Of a stretch of DNA of 64,000 bases, positions 17,498 through 25,908 are shown in pieces (the stretch's first letter is position 1; each line of letters starts with the position of its first letter). This DNA is from Saprospiraceae bacterium (lineage in GTDB: Bacteria; Bacteroidota; Bacteroidia; Chitinophagales; Saprospiraceae). The notes under the pieces are model-generated. The model saw nothing but the letters and a program-made list of their open reading frames with translations. It made no database searches and was not told the DNA's origin. Position numbers and translations under genes: made by a program. The DNA lies in the NCBI GenBank assembly GCA_020627705.1, contig JAHDGJ010000013.1, forward strand, positions 45,902 to 109,901, given 5' to 3'.

Positions 17498-18508
17498 TTA
17501 TTGTTTGCCAGGCTCAAAAAAGAATTCTGCCGGCCTCAGTATGTTTTTTACGAGACGTTGTTGTACCAAAAGAAAATCATTCCAAGAGCAATCGATAAGA
17601 TACCTTTCTATCCGAGCAGTTTGTTCTATACTCATCGTGTTTACTTCTTGCATTTCGATATCCTTCAAAGGAAACATATTAAACCATTTCGAATCGCCAT
17701 TGCTGTACTCTATGGTAAACTTAGCAAAAGGAACCAATCTCGAAATTGAATCTCGTTGGTTATGATCGTTTTCTATGGACTCAGCACCAATCTTTTCGAA
17801 TGCTCTTAGATAGGCTTGAATGGCACCTTTTCGAATATTTCTACCTCCTTTTGTTAGTGGATTTAAAGGATCCACTTTAGCATTGTCTACATCGAGCACA
17901 AAAGAATCGCTTTGGCTCTTTGGATACTCTACTTTAATCGAAGCAATTTTTGAAACATCTTCATGTAAAAACCTTCGATCCCTCCATTGCTCCGCTGTGG
18001 GAATAAATCGTTGCCGTATGCTCCCTTCAAAGGTGGGTAATTCCATAACATAGGGTTGATTACTTCCCTCCATTTGTACATAGGTCCCACGCTCATCTGC
18101 TGTACCACCACCGATCCAATAATCCTTCATTTTGACCCCTTCCTTATCAAATATTTTTACGTGCAGACCAACCAACTCCATCTCGTTTTTAATGTTCTTC
18201 AGCGCATTATTATGAGGTATATACTGCAATCGCATATCCTTAACCACTTCCAACAATCGACCAATGGCATTGGGAGAAGCTACATGCTTATTGTTGATTA
18301 ACCAATCCTTCCCTGACCTACGAAGCAGAAGATCTTCCCTTCGGCGTGTTTCGATTCGAATAGATCCGATCTGACTAACATCTTCAATTCTAAAATCTCG
18401 ATCGTTCTTCGACAAGGTTGATTTGACATCTTCTTGAGGCAAAAGAAAATAAGCAAGAGCCCCAAGTGTTAGGAGCAAAAGAAGTAATAGTAAATTTCTT
18501 TTCATCAT
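17498..18508 (-). CDS. DUF4340 membrane-anchored protein linked to GldFG
   Basis: This 336-residue protein has one N-terminal membrane anchor (about 4-23) and a large periplasmic part. It shows DUF4340-type beta-rich repeats (DVSQIGSIRIETRRREDLLLRRSGKDWLI and, in the second half, DVSKIASIKVEYP). DUF4340 proteins commonly accompany GldG-like ABC_transp_aux proteins, as here: the gene follows gldG after 49 bases. It is probably an accessory subunit of the GldAFG complex. Biochemical function is not established. Confidence 0.8.
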   Translation of the reverse strand: MMKRNLLLLLLLLTLGALAYFLLPQEDVKSTLSKNDRDFRIEDVSQIGSIRIETRRREDLLLRRSGKDWLINNKHVASPNAIGRLLEVVKDMRLQYIPHNNALKNIKNEMELVGLHVKIFDKEGVKMKDYWIGGGTADERGTYVQMEGSNQPYVMELPTFEGSIRQRFIPTAEQWRDRRFLHEDVSKIASIKVEYPKSQSDSFVLDVDNAKVDPLNPLTKGGRNIRKGAIQAYLRAFEKIGAESIENDHNQRDSISRLVPFAKFTIEYSNGDSKWFNMFPLKDIEMQEVNTMSIEQTARIERYLIDCSWNDFLLVQQRLVKNILRPAEFFFEPGKQ

Positions 18509-18557
18509 GACGTTTTTTGGAATTGCCTTTGGATGTTATTACTAAATCTCAAGATAA

Positions 18558-20258
18558 TTAGGATGCATACTTCCTTCTACGCATATAATTATACAAACCC
18601 CCAAAAAGCAACAGCAGTAAAATGGGCAAACCAATATTAATCAACTGCCATTTTAGTTTTTCTTGTTTTGCTTTAACACGATCCAATAGACGAAGTTTTA
18701 CTTCTTTAGAACGAGAAGCCAATACTCCGTTTTCATCCAGCATATATTCGATGGCATTAAATATAAAATCTGCGTTTCCAGGATATACTTTTTGCTCCCA
18801 TCGATTAAGCCCTATAGGCGTAATTCTATTGCTGTTTGGATCATAAAGATTTTTAGCAAAATCAGCATCACTTACTACCAACTGCTTGGTGGGGGTACTT
18901 TGTTCTTTAAACGTGCTGTTTATCTGGCTCAAAACCTGTTCCATATCAGAAGTCACTCGGTTTTTAAAAAAAGATTCAAAGGTACCCTCTAAAAGAACCG
19001 CTACATTTTGCGGCCCTTTATCAAACTTTGTTTGATCGGGAGCATATTTTAAAATTTCAAAATTTAACCGCATCGGATACATTTGAAATCGACTATACGG
19101 CGAGCTTTTCAAAAGCACTGTTTTTTTAACTGCTGTTTTCGTTTTTACAGTATCTATGGTACTTGGAAAAAACATGTTGACACGATCCAGGTTTTTCACC
19201 ATCGGATGCATTGAGGTACTCGCAACCAAGGGATGATAATACCACCGAAACAATTCTGTTTGCTCTTCCCCACCTTGTATGCCCACAACTTGTTCGATTT
19301 GGCTGCTCTCCAAATCTAGCACTAGGTTTGGTTGTATGCGTACTCCATATCGAAACAATTGATTGTCCAAATCATTCTCGATTACTGGGGGCACATAAAA
19401 TTTATTTCTATTGATGCTATCCAAAGACACTTCCAACTTTTCCATCAGCCAAATAATACGTCCACCGTTCATTAGGTACTGATCGATTTTAAATTTACTT
19501 CGATCAGAAATCACTTTTTTGGGTGCTGCGACAATTAACAAGTCAGCTTCCTCCCCCACTTTATATACACTATCCAAGTTTATTCTTCCAAAATTGTAGA
19601 AGGACTTTAAGGCTGTCGTAAGACTTGCTAATTGTGGGTCGAGCAATTCTCCATTCCCCTCAGTGATCAATATGTTGGGTTTTTCTGTAAGGTTTAGTTT
19701 TTGAATCGCATCAGAAAATTTGTACTCCAAAAGCGAAACCGAATTGTTCAAAACCACTTCGTCAGATAATCCAGCGCTTTGAGACTCCAGCAAATTCACT
19801 ACGACATTTCGATTGCCATAATTAAAGATTGCAAAAGGGTAAATTAGTTTCTTTGAGATATCGTCACCATCCCTTACCGTTAAACTCACTGGATTTATGC
19901 CGTCCTTTGATAATTCTTGTTTTATCCTATTCGTTTCTTCGACGGTTCCGTAAGTAGGGTCTTCAAATTCGTATTCGATAATATCATTGACATTTCGGAA
20001 TTTCTCTAGCATCTCCTGGCTTGCCGCCTGCAACCTACTGAAACCAGCAGGAAAATCTCCGTCCAATAAGACCTTAACATAAATGGGGTCTTTTTGATTG
20101 TTTAGCAAATTTTTAGTCGCTTCTGTCAATGTGAAACGTTTGTCTCCTGTGAGGTCAATACCAAACGAGAAGTTATAGGCCAAAACATTAATGACAAACA
20201 AAATGGCCAACACCAACACCAACTGAAAAACACGCTCTAGTCTCTGAAATAATTTCAT
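18558..20258 (-). CDS. gldG: Gliding-motility ABC transporter auxiliary protein GldG
   Basis: This 566-residue protein has an N-terminal membrane helix (about 13-33), a long extracytoplasmic ABC_transp_aux domain (RFTLTEATKNLL near residue 40; NILITEGNGELL near 200) and a C-terminal helix before RRRKYAS. The size and architecture match GldG, required with GldA and GldF for gliding in Flavobacterium johnsoniae. Its ATG overlaps the gldF stop by one base (TAATG), so translation is coupled. Confidence 0.9.
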   Translation of the reverse strand: MKLFQRLERVFQLVLVLAILFVINVLAYNFSFGIDLTGDKRFTLTEATKNLLNNQKDPIYVKVLLDGDFPAGFSRLQAASQEMLEKFRNVNDIIEYEFEDPTYGTVEETNRIKQELSKDGINPVSLTVRDGDDISKKLIYPFAIFNYGNRNVVVNLLESQSAGLSDEVVLNNSVSLLEYKFSDAIQKLNLTEKPNILITEGNGELLDPQLASLTTALKSFYNFGRINLDSVYKVGEEADLLIVAAPKKVISDRSKFKIDQYLMNGGRIIWLMEKLEVSLDSINRNKFYVPPVIENDLDNQLFRYGVRIQPNLVLDLESSQIEQVVGIQGGEEQTELFRWYYHPLVASTSMHPMVKNLDRVNMFFPSTIDTVKTKTAVKKTVLLKSSPYSRFQMYPMRLNFEILKYAPDQTKFDKGPQNVAVLLEGTFESFFKNRVTSDMEQVLSQINSTFKEQSTPTKQLVVSDADFAKNLYDPNSNRITPIGLNRWEQKVYPGNADFIFNAIEYMLDENGVLASRSKEVKLRLLDRVKAKQEKLKWQLINIGLPILLLLLFGGLYNYMRRRKYAS

Positions 20259-20989
20259 TAGCTTCTTTTAGAATTTAATGAAACAATAGACGCCCATAAG
20301 AAAAAGATGATAATGGAGATAAAGTATACCACATCCCTACTTTCTATAAGTCCTTTACTGATATTTCTATAATGATAACTGATCCCTAGTTTTTCTACCA
20401 ACCCGTCAGTGCTACCAAAGAAAATGGAGAGTTTACTCAAATAGTCAAAACTCCAGTGCATCATAAAGCAAAGAAATACAGCAAGAAGGAAAGCAACGAT
20501 TTGGTTTTTTGTAAGTGAGGATGCCAACATACCTATTGCAACAAATCCTCCAGCCAAAAAGAACAATCCGATGTAAGATCCAATAACAGCACCTGTATCG
20601 ATGTTGCCCTTTGGCGACCCCAACTGATACACACTACAATAATATATTAACGTAGGTAAAATGGCTAGAATAGCCAAGAACCAGTTTGCGAAAAATTTAC
20701 CTATTAAAATTTGACTTGCAGAAAGAGGTTTTGTAAAAAGTAATTCGACAGTGCCTTGTTGATATTCCTCTGCTAAACTTCGCATAGTAATAGCCGGAAT
20801 AAGAAACATAAAGATGATTGGAGCGATCGCAAAAAGCTGATCTAATCCAGCATAGTTGTAGTCCAAAATACTCGTGTCCCGAAACACCCATAGGAATAGT
20901 CCAGTAATAACTAAAAATATCCCAATGACAATGTATGCCATCAATGAACTAAAAAAACTTGATATCTCTTTTCGAAAAATGCTAATCAT
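20258..20989 (-). CDS. gldF: Gliding-motility ABC transporter permease GldF
   Basis: This 243-residue ABC-2-type permease has about six membrane helices. The N-terminal IFRKEISSFFSSLMAYIVIGIF and the cytosolic loop LAEEYQQGTVELLFTKPLSASQI are typical of the family. It pairs with the GldA ATPase, whose gene overlaps it by 8 bases, and with GldG downstream. Confidence 0.92.
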   Translation of the reverse strand: MISIFRKEISSFFSSLMAYIVIGIFLVITGLFLWVFRDTSILDYNYAGLDQLFAIAPIIFMFLIPAITMRSLAEEYQQGTVELLFTKPLSASQILIGKFFANWFLAILAILPTLIYYCSVYQLGSPKGNIDTGAVIGSYIGLFFLAGGFVAIGMLASSLTKNQIVAFLLAVFLCFMMHWSFDYLSKLSIFFGSTDGLVEKLGISYHYRNISKGLIESRDVVYFISIIIFFLWASIVSLNSKRS

Positions 20990-21893
20990 TTTTTGTCAAT
21001 TGTTGAAATACATTTTCGACACTGGACTCTTCTTGCTTCATTTCAAGGAGTGTCCATTTTTGTTTTATAATTTGATTAAAGACATCAGATCGTATGTCTT
21101 TTTCGTTCGTAACATTTAACTCAAATTTGGTCTTAGACAATTGATTCAAATCTATGACCCCTTCAATTAATGTTAAGGGAGAAGGATCTACCTCCTTATC
21201 AAACTCCAAAAATATCCTCTTATTTCCTTTGACCAATCCATTTAACCTATCAATTGGTTCATCAGCAACAATTTTTCCTTTGTTTAGAATGATCACCCGA
21301 TTGCAAAGGGCTTGGATTTCTTGCATGATATGGCTAGAAAACAGCACGGTTTTGTCCTTACCGAATGTCCGAATCAAGTTTCGAATTTCTACGAGTTGAT
21401 TGGGATCTAAGCCAGAAGTAGGTTCATCAAGAATTAGTACTTCCGGATCTTGAAGCATGGCCTGTGCTAAGCCTACTCTTTGCCTATACCCTTTAGAAAG
21501 TGATGAAATCAATTTATGCCTTTCTGGTCCCAGTCCTGTTCGCTCAATCATTTCTTCTATGCGCTGCTTTCTACGCTGCACCCCTTGAATTCGTGAGATA
21601 AACTCAAGGTATTCGGTCACGTACATATCCAGATACAAAGGATTGTGTTCGGGCAAATAGCCTACACGTTTTTTTACTTCCTTATTCTTTGTAGAAACTT
21701 CAATATTGCAGATTTGTGCCACCCCTTCTGACTGAGGAATATAACCCGTCAAAATCTTCATGGTCGTGGTTTTCCCAGCACCATTTGGACCAAGAAAGCC
21801 TACAATCTCTCCTTTGCGCAATTCAAAATCCAATCCGTCAATAGCATATTGCTCCCCATATTTTTTTGAAAGATTATTAACTTGGATTGACAT
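20982..21893 (-). CDS. gldA: Gliding-motility ABC transporter ATP-binding protein GldA
   Basis: This 303-residue ATPase has Walker A GPNGAGKTT (about 33-41), signature LSKGYRQR, Walker B VLILDEP with the D-loop SGLDP, and a switch His in SSHIMQE. A C-terminal extension of about 80 residues fits the GldA/CcmA-type family. It starts a contiguous gldA-gldF-gldG-DUF4340 block; in F. johnsoniae gldA lies apart from gldFG. It begins 36 bases after truB. Confidence 0.92.
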   Translation of the reverse strand: MSIQVNNLSKKYGEQYAIDGLDFELRKGEIVGFLGPNGAGKTTTMKILTGYIPQSEGVAQICNIEVSTKNKEVKKRVGYLPEHNPLYLDMYVTEYLEFISRIQGVQRRKQRIEEMIERTGLGPERHKLISSLSKGYRQRVGLAQAMLQDPEVLILDEPTSGLDPNQLVEIRNLIRTFGKDKTVLFSSHIMQEIQALCNRVIILNKGKIVADEPIDRLNGLVKGNKRIFLEFDKEVDPSPLTLIEGVIDLNQLSKTKFELNVTNEKDIRSDVFNQIIKQKWTLLEMKQEESSVENVFQQLTKND

Positions 21894-21929
21894 GTTCCTT
21901 AATTGGATTTAAACCACAAATATAAGCTC

Positions 21930-22658
21930 TTAGTCTATTGTATTTTTTGCATCAATGGCTTCAATCAACTCTTCAAGATTCCATGCATCACCAATAGAAT
22001 AATCCCCAATTTTTGTCCTTCTCAAGGCGTGCAAATATGCTCCACAGCCTAATTGCTCTCCTAAGTCATATGCCAACGAACGGATATAAGTGCCCTTGCT
22101 GCAGTTTACCTCAAAACCCACAATTGGTGGTTTATATTGTACGATATCAAAAGAACCTACCACTACTCGTCGCAAAGGAACTTCTACCTCTACCCCTTTG
22201 CGCGCATATTTATATAGGGCTTTGCCATTTTTCTTTATCGCACTAAACAATGGAGGCTTTTGGTCAATTTCTCCGACAAATTTCTTCGCATTAAAGGATA
22301 TCATTTCTATGTCGATGTCAGAGATATCTTTATGATCTTGTTCTTCTGTCTCACGGTCATAACTTGAGGTTGTTGCCCCTAGTTTGATTTCGCCCTCGTA
22401 TGTTTTGGACTGTCCCATTAAATCATTGATTCCTTTGGTTGCCTTACCGGTACATAAAAGCAACAAACCGGTAGCTAAAGGATCCAAAGTACCAGCATGG
22501 CCTACTTTTATTTTCTTTACATCAAGCCTCCTTTTTAAAGCATATCGGACCTTATTAACCACATCAAAAGAAGTCCATTCTAAAGGCTTGTCAATCAACA
22601 AGGTTATTCCTTTTAAAAAATCAACCTGTTCTAATGTTGCATCTTTGGTAAGAATCAT
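21930..22658 (-). CDS. truB: tRNA pseudouridine(55) synthase TruB
   Basis: This 242-residue enzyme makes pseudouridine 55 in the T loop. It has KPLEWTSFDVVNKVR near the N-terminus, the catalytic Asp in GHAGTLDPLATGLL, and the PLFSAIKKNGKALYKYAR and KGTYIRSLAYDLG motifs. The start is set at the ATG at 22658, which overlaps the uppP stop as ATGA; the 33 extra codons of the longest frame only read out of frame through the end of uppP. Confidence 0.95.
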   Translation of the reverse strand: MILTKDATLEQVDFLKGITLLIDKPLEWTSFDVVNKVRYALKRRLDVKKIKVGHAGTLDPLATGLLLLCTGKATKGINDLMGQSKTYEGEIKLGATTSSYDRETEEQDHKDISDIDIEMISFNAKKFVGEIDQKPPLFSAIKKNGKALYKYARKGVEVEVPLRRVVVGSFDIVQYKPPIVGFEVNCSKGTYIRSLAYDLGEQLGCGAYLHALRRTKIGDYSIGDAWNLEELIEAIDAKNTID

Positions 22659-23446
22659 AGGGCCAAATAGATAAAAACGCTCAGAGCAACCAAAAAGCAA
22701 TAAAAGGAGAAGTATTTTAGTTGGCTTCTTTTTACCAGTTTGATCATAAGTGTACAAGCAAAAAGGCCTGTTAAAAAAGCAGCCGCAAAGCCAAAACCTA
22801 ACGAGGCCACATCCACTTGATTGGAACCAAAATCTCCCTCAATTAAATCCTTTGCCATTTTTCCAAAAATCAATGGCACAACCATCAGAAATGAAAATCG
22901 AGCTGATTTAGCTCTATCTATGCCCAGCAATACAGAGGTAGAAATTGTTGCTCCCGATCTACTTATACCCGGCAAAATAGCAATGGCTTGGGCCAAACCG
23001 ATAAACAATGCATCCATATAGCCCACATTCCTGTTTGTGTTTTTGGCTCTGTCCGCTACAAAGAGCAAGCCCCCCGTCACGATCAACATGGCAGCAACCA
23101 GAGTCAAGTTTTGATTAAATAAAGAATCAATAAAATCTTCAAAAAGGATTCCAACGATGGCGGCTGGAATCATAGAAAGGATAATTTTTAAAACAAAAGG
23201 CAAACTGCTGTCTTTGCTATTGAAGACACGCTTTAAAATGTCAATGATGTCTTTTCGAAAAACAAAAAGTGTACTCAAAGCTGTGGCGAAATGAAGCACA
23301 ACAGTCATTAACAGACTTTGACTTCCTACAGAATCATCGTTTAATAAAAATTTGGCAATCTCTAAATGGCCGCTGCTGCTAACTGGTAAAAATTCGGTTA
23401 ATCCTTGTACAATGCCAAGTACTATTGCCTCAAGAAATTCTTGCAA
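22655..23446 (-). CDS. uppP: Undecaprenyl-diphosphatase UppP (BacA)
   Basis: This 263-residue polytopic enzyme removes a phosphate from undecaprenyl diphosphate to recycle the lipid carrier of peptidoglycan and O-antigen synthesis. It has both family motifs, GLTEFLPVSSSGHL (residues ~15-28) and LPGISRSGATIS. The start is TTG at 23446: the frame opens only 9 bases earlier and this position matches the normal N-terminus (MQEFLEAIVLGIVQG). Gene order DUF3098-uppP-truB is common in Bacteroidota. Confidence 0.95.
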   Translation of the reverse strand: MQEFLEAIVLGIVQGLTEFLPVSSSGHLEIAKFLLNDDSVGSQSLLMTVVLHFATALSTLFVFRKDIIDILKRVFNSKDSSLPFVLKIILSMIPAAIVGILFEDFIDSLFNQNLTLVAAMLIVTGGLLFVADRAKNTNRNVGYMDALFIGLAQAIAILPGISRSGATISTSVLLGIDRAKSARFSFLMVVPLIFGKMAKDLIEGDFGSNQVDVASLGFGFAAAFLTGLFACTLMIKLVKRSQLKYFSFYCFLVALSVFIYLAL

Positions 23447-23452
23447 ATTGAA

Positions 23453-23770
23453 TTAATTTTTCTTGGTAAAAATTGCCCAAAATCCAACAGCCAATCCGAT
23501 AAGAATAACAATTGGCGCTAGGACAGTTCTTCTAAAAGAGTAAATCTCATTTTCGTTCCACTCCGTAGGCAATTGTTTGCCTCCTGCCATGAGCAGCATC
23601 CCCAACAAGACAAGGGCAAATGAAATCCCCAAAAACATGTAATTCCTTTTTCCAAAAAGCAGCTCTGTCCCAGACTCTTTTGGTGTCCCGACTCGAGAAC
23701 GTGTAGCCTTCAAAGCGGGTTTTTCTTTTTTAGTTACTACTACTGTTTTTTTCTTTGCTTTTTTTGACAT
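23453..23770 (-). CDS. DUF3098 small membrane protein
   Basis: This 105-residue protein has a very basic N-terminal tail (about 1-40, many Lys), then FGKRNYMFLGISFALVLLGMLLM and a second C-terminal helix (APIVILIGLAVGFWAIF), the DUF3098 pattern of two membrane helices. The family usually sits between ftsX and uppP in this phylum. Here uppP follows after 6 bases but there is no ftsX upstream. Function is unknown. Confidence 0.85.
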   Translation of the reverse strand: MSKKAKKKTVVVTKKEKPALKATRSRVGTPKESGTELLFGKRNYMFLGISFALVLLGMLLMAGGKQLPTEWNENEIYSFRRTVLAPIVILIGLAVGFWAIFTKKN

Positions 23771-24110
23771 GCAGCCCTGATTTGAAGTGTAAATATAGCT
23801 TATATGTACCCTTTTTTAATATGAAATAGGGAGAGATCACTCCCTCCCATCAATCACTTATATTATTATCTTATATAATTCGCGAATCCCCAATCCATTA
23901 TCTACTTGTAATTATGGGTGGTTGCCTCTTAAATTTTCCCTTTTTAAAGCCCCAATAGATTTCGTTATACTCATTTAATTGAATTTGCTTAGGTAGAATT
24001 TCTTCTTATGCTATCAGATGCAACCAACAAAAAAACTGAATTCGTAAAAATATATTGTCCCAAACCCACCTTTGCCGAGATTTTTATCATCCTTATTCTA
24101 AACGCCAAAT
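23771..24110. promoter_or_regulatory. 340-bp divergent intergenic region
   Basis: This separates the DUF3098-to-DUF368 run (minus) from the exbD pair (plus) and must hold both promoters. A short hairpin, AGGGAG with CTCCCT (23828-23845), is the only clear structure. I found no exact TAnnTTTG box for exbD and no gene. A 44-codon frame from 24008 runs into exbD out of frame and is not convincing. Confidence 0.5.
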
Positions 24111-24617
24111 ATGAAAAGAAGAAGAAAAACCACAAAAGTTAATTCAGGAGCAATTGCGGATGTCTCTTTTTTGTTGCTCATCTTTTTTATGGTGGTCACC
24201 ACTTTTAATAAAGATTTTAAGTTAGAAATGAAACTACCTCCAGAATCCGAGGAAAAAGTTAAGTCCCCCATTTCAAAAGACAGGGTGTTGGAGATCTTAA
24301 TAAACGGCAACAATGAAATAATGGTAAACGAAATAGTGATCCCAAATGTGGCTAAACTAGATCTCACCGAACAACTGTATACCATTTGCCAAAAGAAAAA
24401 AGAAGGAGTTGTGCTCTTGCGCATTCATGAGGAAAGCAATTATGAAAGCTATGTAAAAGCATTGGCAGCAGTGCAAACAGCAAAAAATGATTTACGCACG
24501 CTTCTTTCGAAAAAGAATTTCAAACTGCCTTATCTAAAGCTAAATAACGACCAACGAAAATTAATAGAAGGCAAGATCAGATTTAGAGTGAGTGAACATA
24601 AGATGGAGGTGACTTAA
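24111..24617 (+). CDS. exbD: ExbD/TolR-type biopolymer transport protein (first copy)
   Basis: This 168-residue inner-membrane protein has a basic cytoplasmic start, one membrane helix (about 14-33, IADVSFLLLIFFMVV) with the essential intramembrane Asp at residue 17, and a periplasmic domain. It should use proton flow with an ExbB partner to energise TonB. No exbB is adjacent, which is unusual for the phylum. A C-terminal KFKLPYLKLNNDQRK-like tail is longer than in typical ExbD. Confidence 0.88.
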   Translation: MKRRRKTTKVNSGAIADVSFLLLIFFMVVTTFNKDFKLEMKLPPESEEKVKSPISKDRVLEILINGNNEIMVNEIVIPNVAKLDLTEQLYTICQKKKEGVVLLRIHEESNYESYVKALAAVQTAKNDLRTLLSKKNFKLPYLKLNNDQRKLIEGKIRFRVSEHKMEVT

Positions 24618-24787
24618 TTTTTTTTATTCTGTTCTTTTCCCATCCTAACGGCAGGCAGGCATTGATGAAAAGAACCAAAAATCTAGTCTTATTTAAGGCG
24701 ATCTGCTACGTAGTTCGCAGTAAATCAGACCTGAAAAAAAGGAAGAATAACCATAATAGGACTTTACATCACAAACGAAAAAAGAAT
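24618..24787. repeat. Repeat-like insert between the two exbD genes
   Basis: A 9-bp perfect inverted repeat (GTTCTTTTC at 24631-24639, GAAAAGAAC at 24667-24675) surrounds a GC-richer core with tandem GGCAGGCAGGC. This layout resembles dispersed intergenic elements of Bacteroidota genomes. The following ~110 bases can be read in frame with exbD2 but look non-coding in composition (runs of Lys, His, Arg codons). Copies elsewhere in the genome cannot be tested here. Confidence 0.45.
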
Positions 24788-25222
24788 ATGAAAATCAAGA
24801 AAAAACAAAGGGAGCAACTGGAGTTTAACACCACGGCATTACCGGATATCATTTTTATGCTGTTGTTCTTTTTTATGGTAACAACCGTAATGCAGAAACC
24901 AAGCGACAAAAAAGTCATTCTTCCTAAAGCTTTTACAGAAAAAGCCACTGAACGAACTAACCCAAAAGAGCTGAGTATTAACCTGATAGCCTTGGAAGAC
25001 GGCGAACAGAAATTGTTCGTAAATCAGTTTGAAGGCGGTTTTGAGCGCGCCGATGTATTGCTTGCTAAAGCAGTCAGTCAAATGAAGGAAGATCAATTTC
25101 TACCAGAAAAAGCAGTGCTTCGCATAGATGCCAACATTAAGATGTCAACAGTAAATGAGCTAAAAACTTCTATACAAAAACACAATATTCAAAAAGTCGA
25201 ATACATTCATCGGAAGGAGTGA
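24788..25222 (+). CDS. exbD: ExbD/TolR-type biopolymer transport protein (second copy)
   Basis: The start is placed at the ATG at 24788, giving a 144-residue protein with a basic N-terminus, the helix TTALPDIIFMLLFFFMV with intramembrane Asp20, and a periplasmic domain. The reading frame is open back to 24662, but those 42 codons overlap the repeat-like insert and would add an atypical poly-basic leader. Paired ExbD paralogues are usual in Bacteroidota. Here they are 170 bp apart and without exbB. Confidence 0.85.
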   Translation: MKIKKKQREQLEFNTTALPDIIFMLLFFFMVTTVMQKPSDKKVILPKAFTEKATERTNPKELSINLIALEDGEQKLFVNQFEGGFERADVLLAKAVSQMKEDQFLPEKAVLRIDANIKMSTVNELKTSIQKHNIQKVEYIHRKE

Positions 25223-25336
25223 TGAATTAGAATTACACAAGGCTTAAAGTCATAACTTTAGCAGTCAAACCTTCCATTGCCCATTGTTCTAGTTTGTTGA
25301 ATAAAACATAACTTGTCATGAATTCGTATCATAAGT

Positions 25337-25900
25337 ATGAAATGGTTTGGCTCTATCTTCTTTGTGCTCCTCTTTTCTTCCGTGCAGGGACAATGTATTT
25401 TAGAAAATCCTTCGTTTGAAGACACACCTTCAGATGCAATGGTACCTCATGGTTGGATGATGTGCAATCCAGCAACAACTCCTGATATTTTACCAGGATT
25501 TTGGGGTGTCAATCAGAGACCATCAGAGGGAAGGACCTACGTCGGACTAATTACAAGGGGCAATGGCACCTTCGAAAGCATAGGACAACGGATTCATCCC
25601 GAATTATTACCTTCTGAGTGTTATAGATTCACCTTGGATCTTGCCTATTCGCCATTATATGCTGGCTACAATACACCGATACATTTAAGAGTCTATATAT
25701 CCGAGACCAAATGCAAAGAGGGAGAATTAATTTTTGATTCAGGCCCTGTTAAAAACACGTCTTGGAAAAGAAAAGAAATTAAATTCACGCCTAAACTTAA
25801 GTCAAAGTATATCAGGATAGAAGCCTATTCGACAAAACCAGCACAAGGGAACATTTTAATTGATCGAATCTCTCCGATTACAATCTGCAACAGAGTTTAA
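25337..25900 (+). CDS. Secreted jelly-roll (carbohydrate-binding-like) protein
   Basis: This 187-residue protein has a signal peptide ending VQGQ and a single beta-sandwich domain. ENPSFEDTPSDAMVPHGWMMCN and the closing ILIDRISPI strand match the galactose-binding-like modules seen at the front of many T9SS proteins, but there is no sorting domain here. It is secreted, perhaps periplasmic. The YheT hydrolase gene follows after 8 bases. No enzyme motif is visible. Confidence 0.7.
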   Translation: MKWFGSIFFVLLFSSVQGQCILENPSFEDTPSDAMVPHGWMMCNPATTPDILPGFWGVNQRPSEGRTYVGLITRGNGTFESIGQRIHPELLPSECYRFTLDLAYSPLYAGYNTPIHLRVYISETKCKEGELIFDSGPVKNTSWKRKEIKFTPKLKSKYIRIEAYSTKPAQGNILIDRISPITICNRV

Positions 25901-25908
25901 CTTGTTAT

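Noticed and set aside
22659..22757. A 33-codon N-terminal extension of truB
   Set aside because: It overlaps the end of uppP out of frame; the ATGA start/stop overlap at 22658-22655 and the family N-terminus place the start inside.
24008..24142. A 44-codon frame running into exbD
   Set aside because: It overlaps the exbD start in another frame and has no signal, motif or spacing to support it.
24618..24787. Possible insertion-sequence remnant between the exbD genes
   Set aside because: There is no transposase fragment, target duplication or terminal repeat pair of IS type; a small dispersed repeat is more likely.
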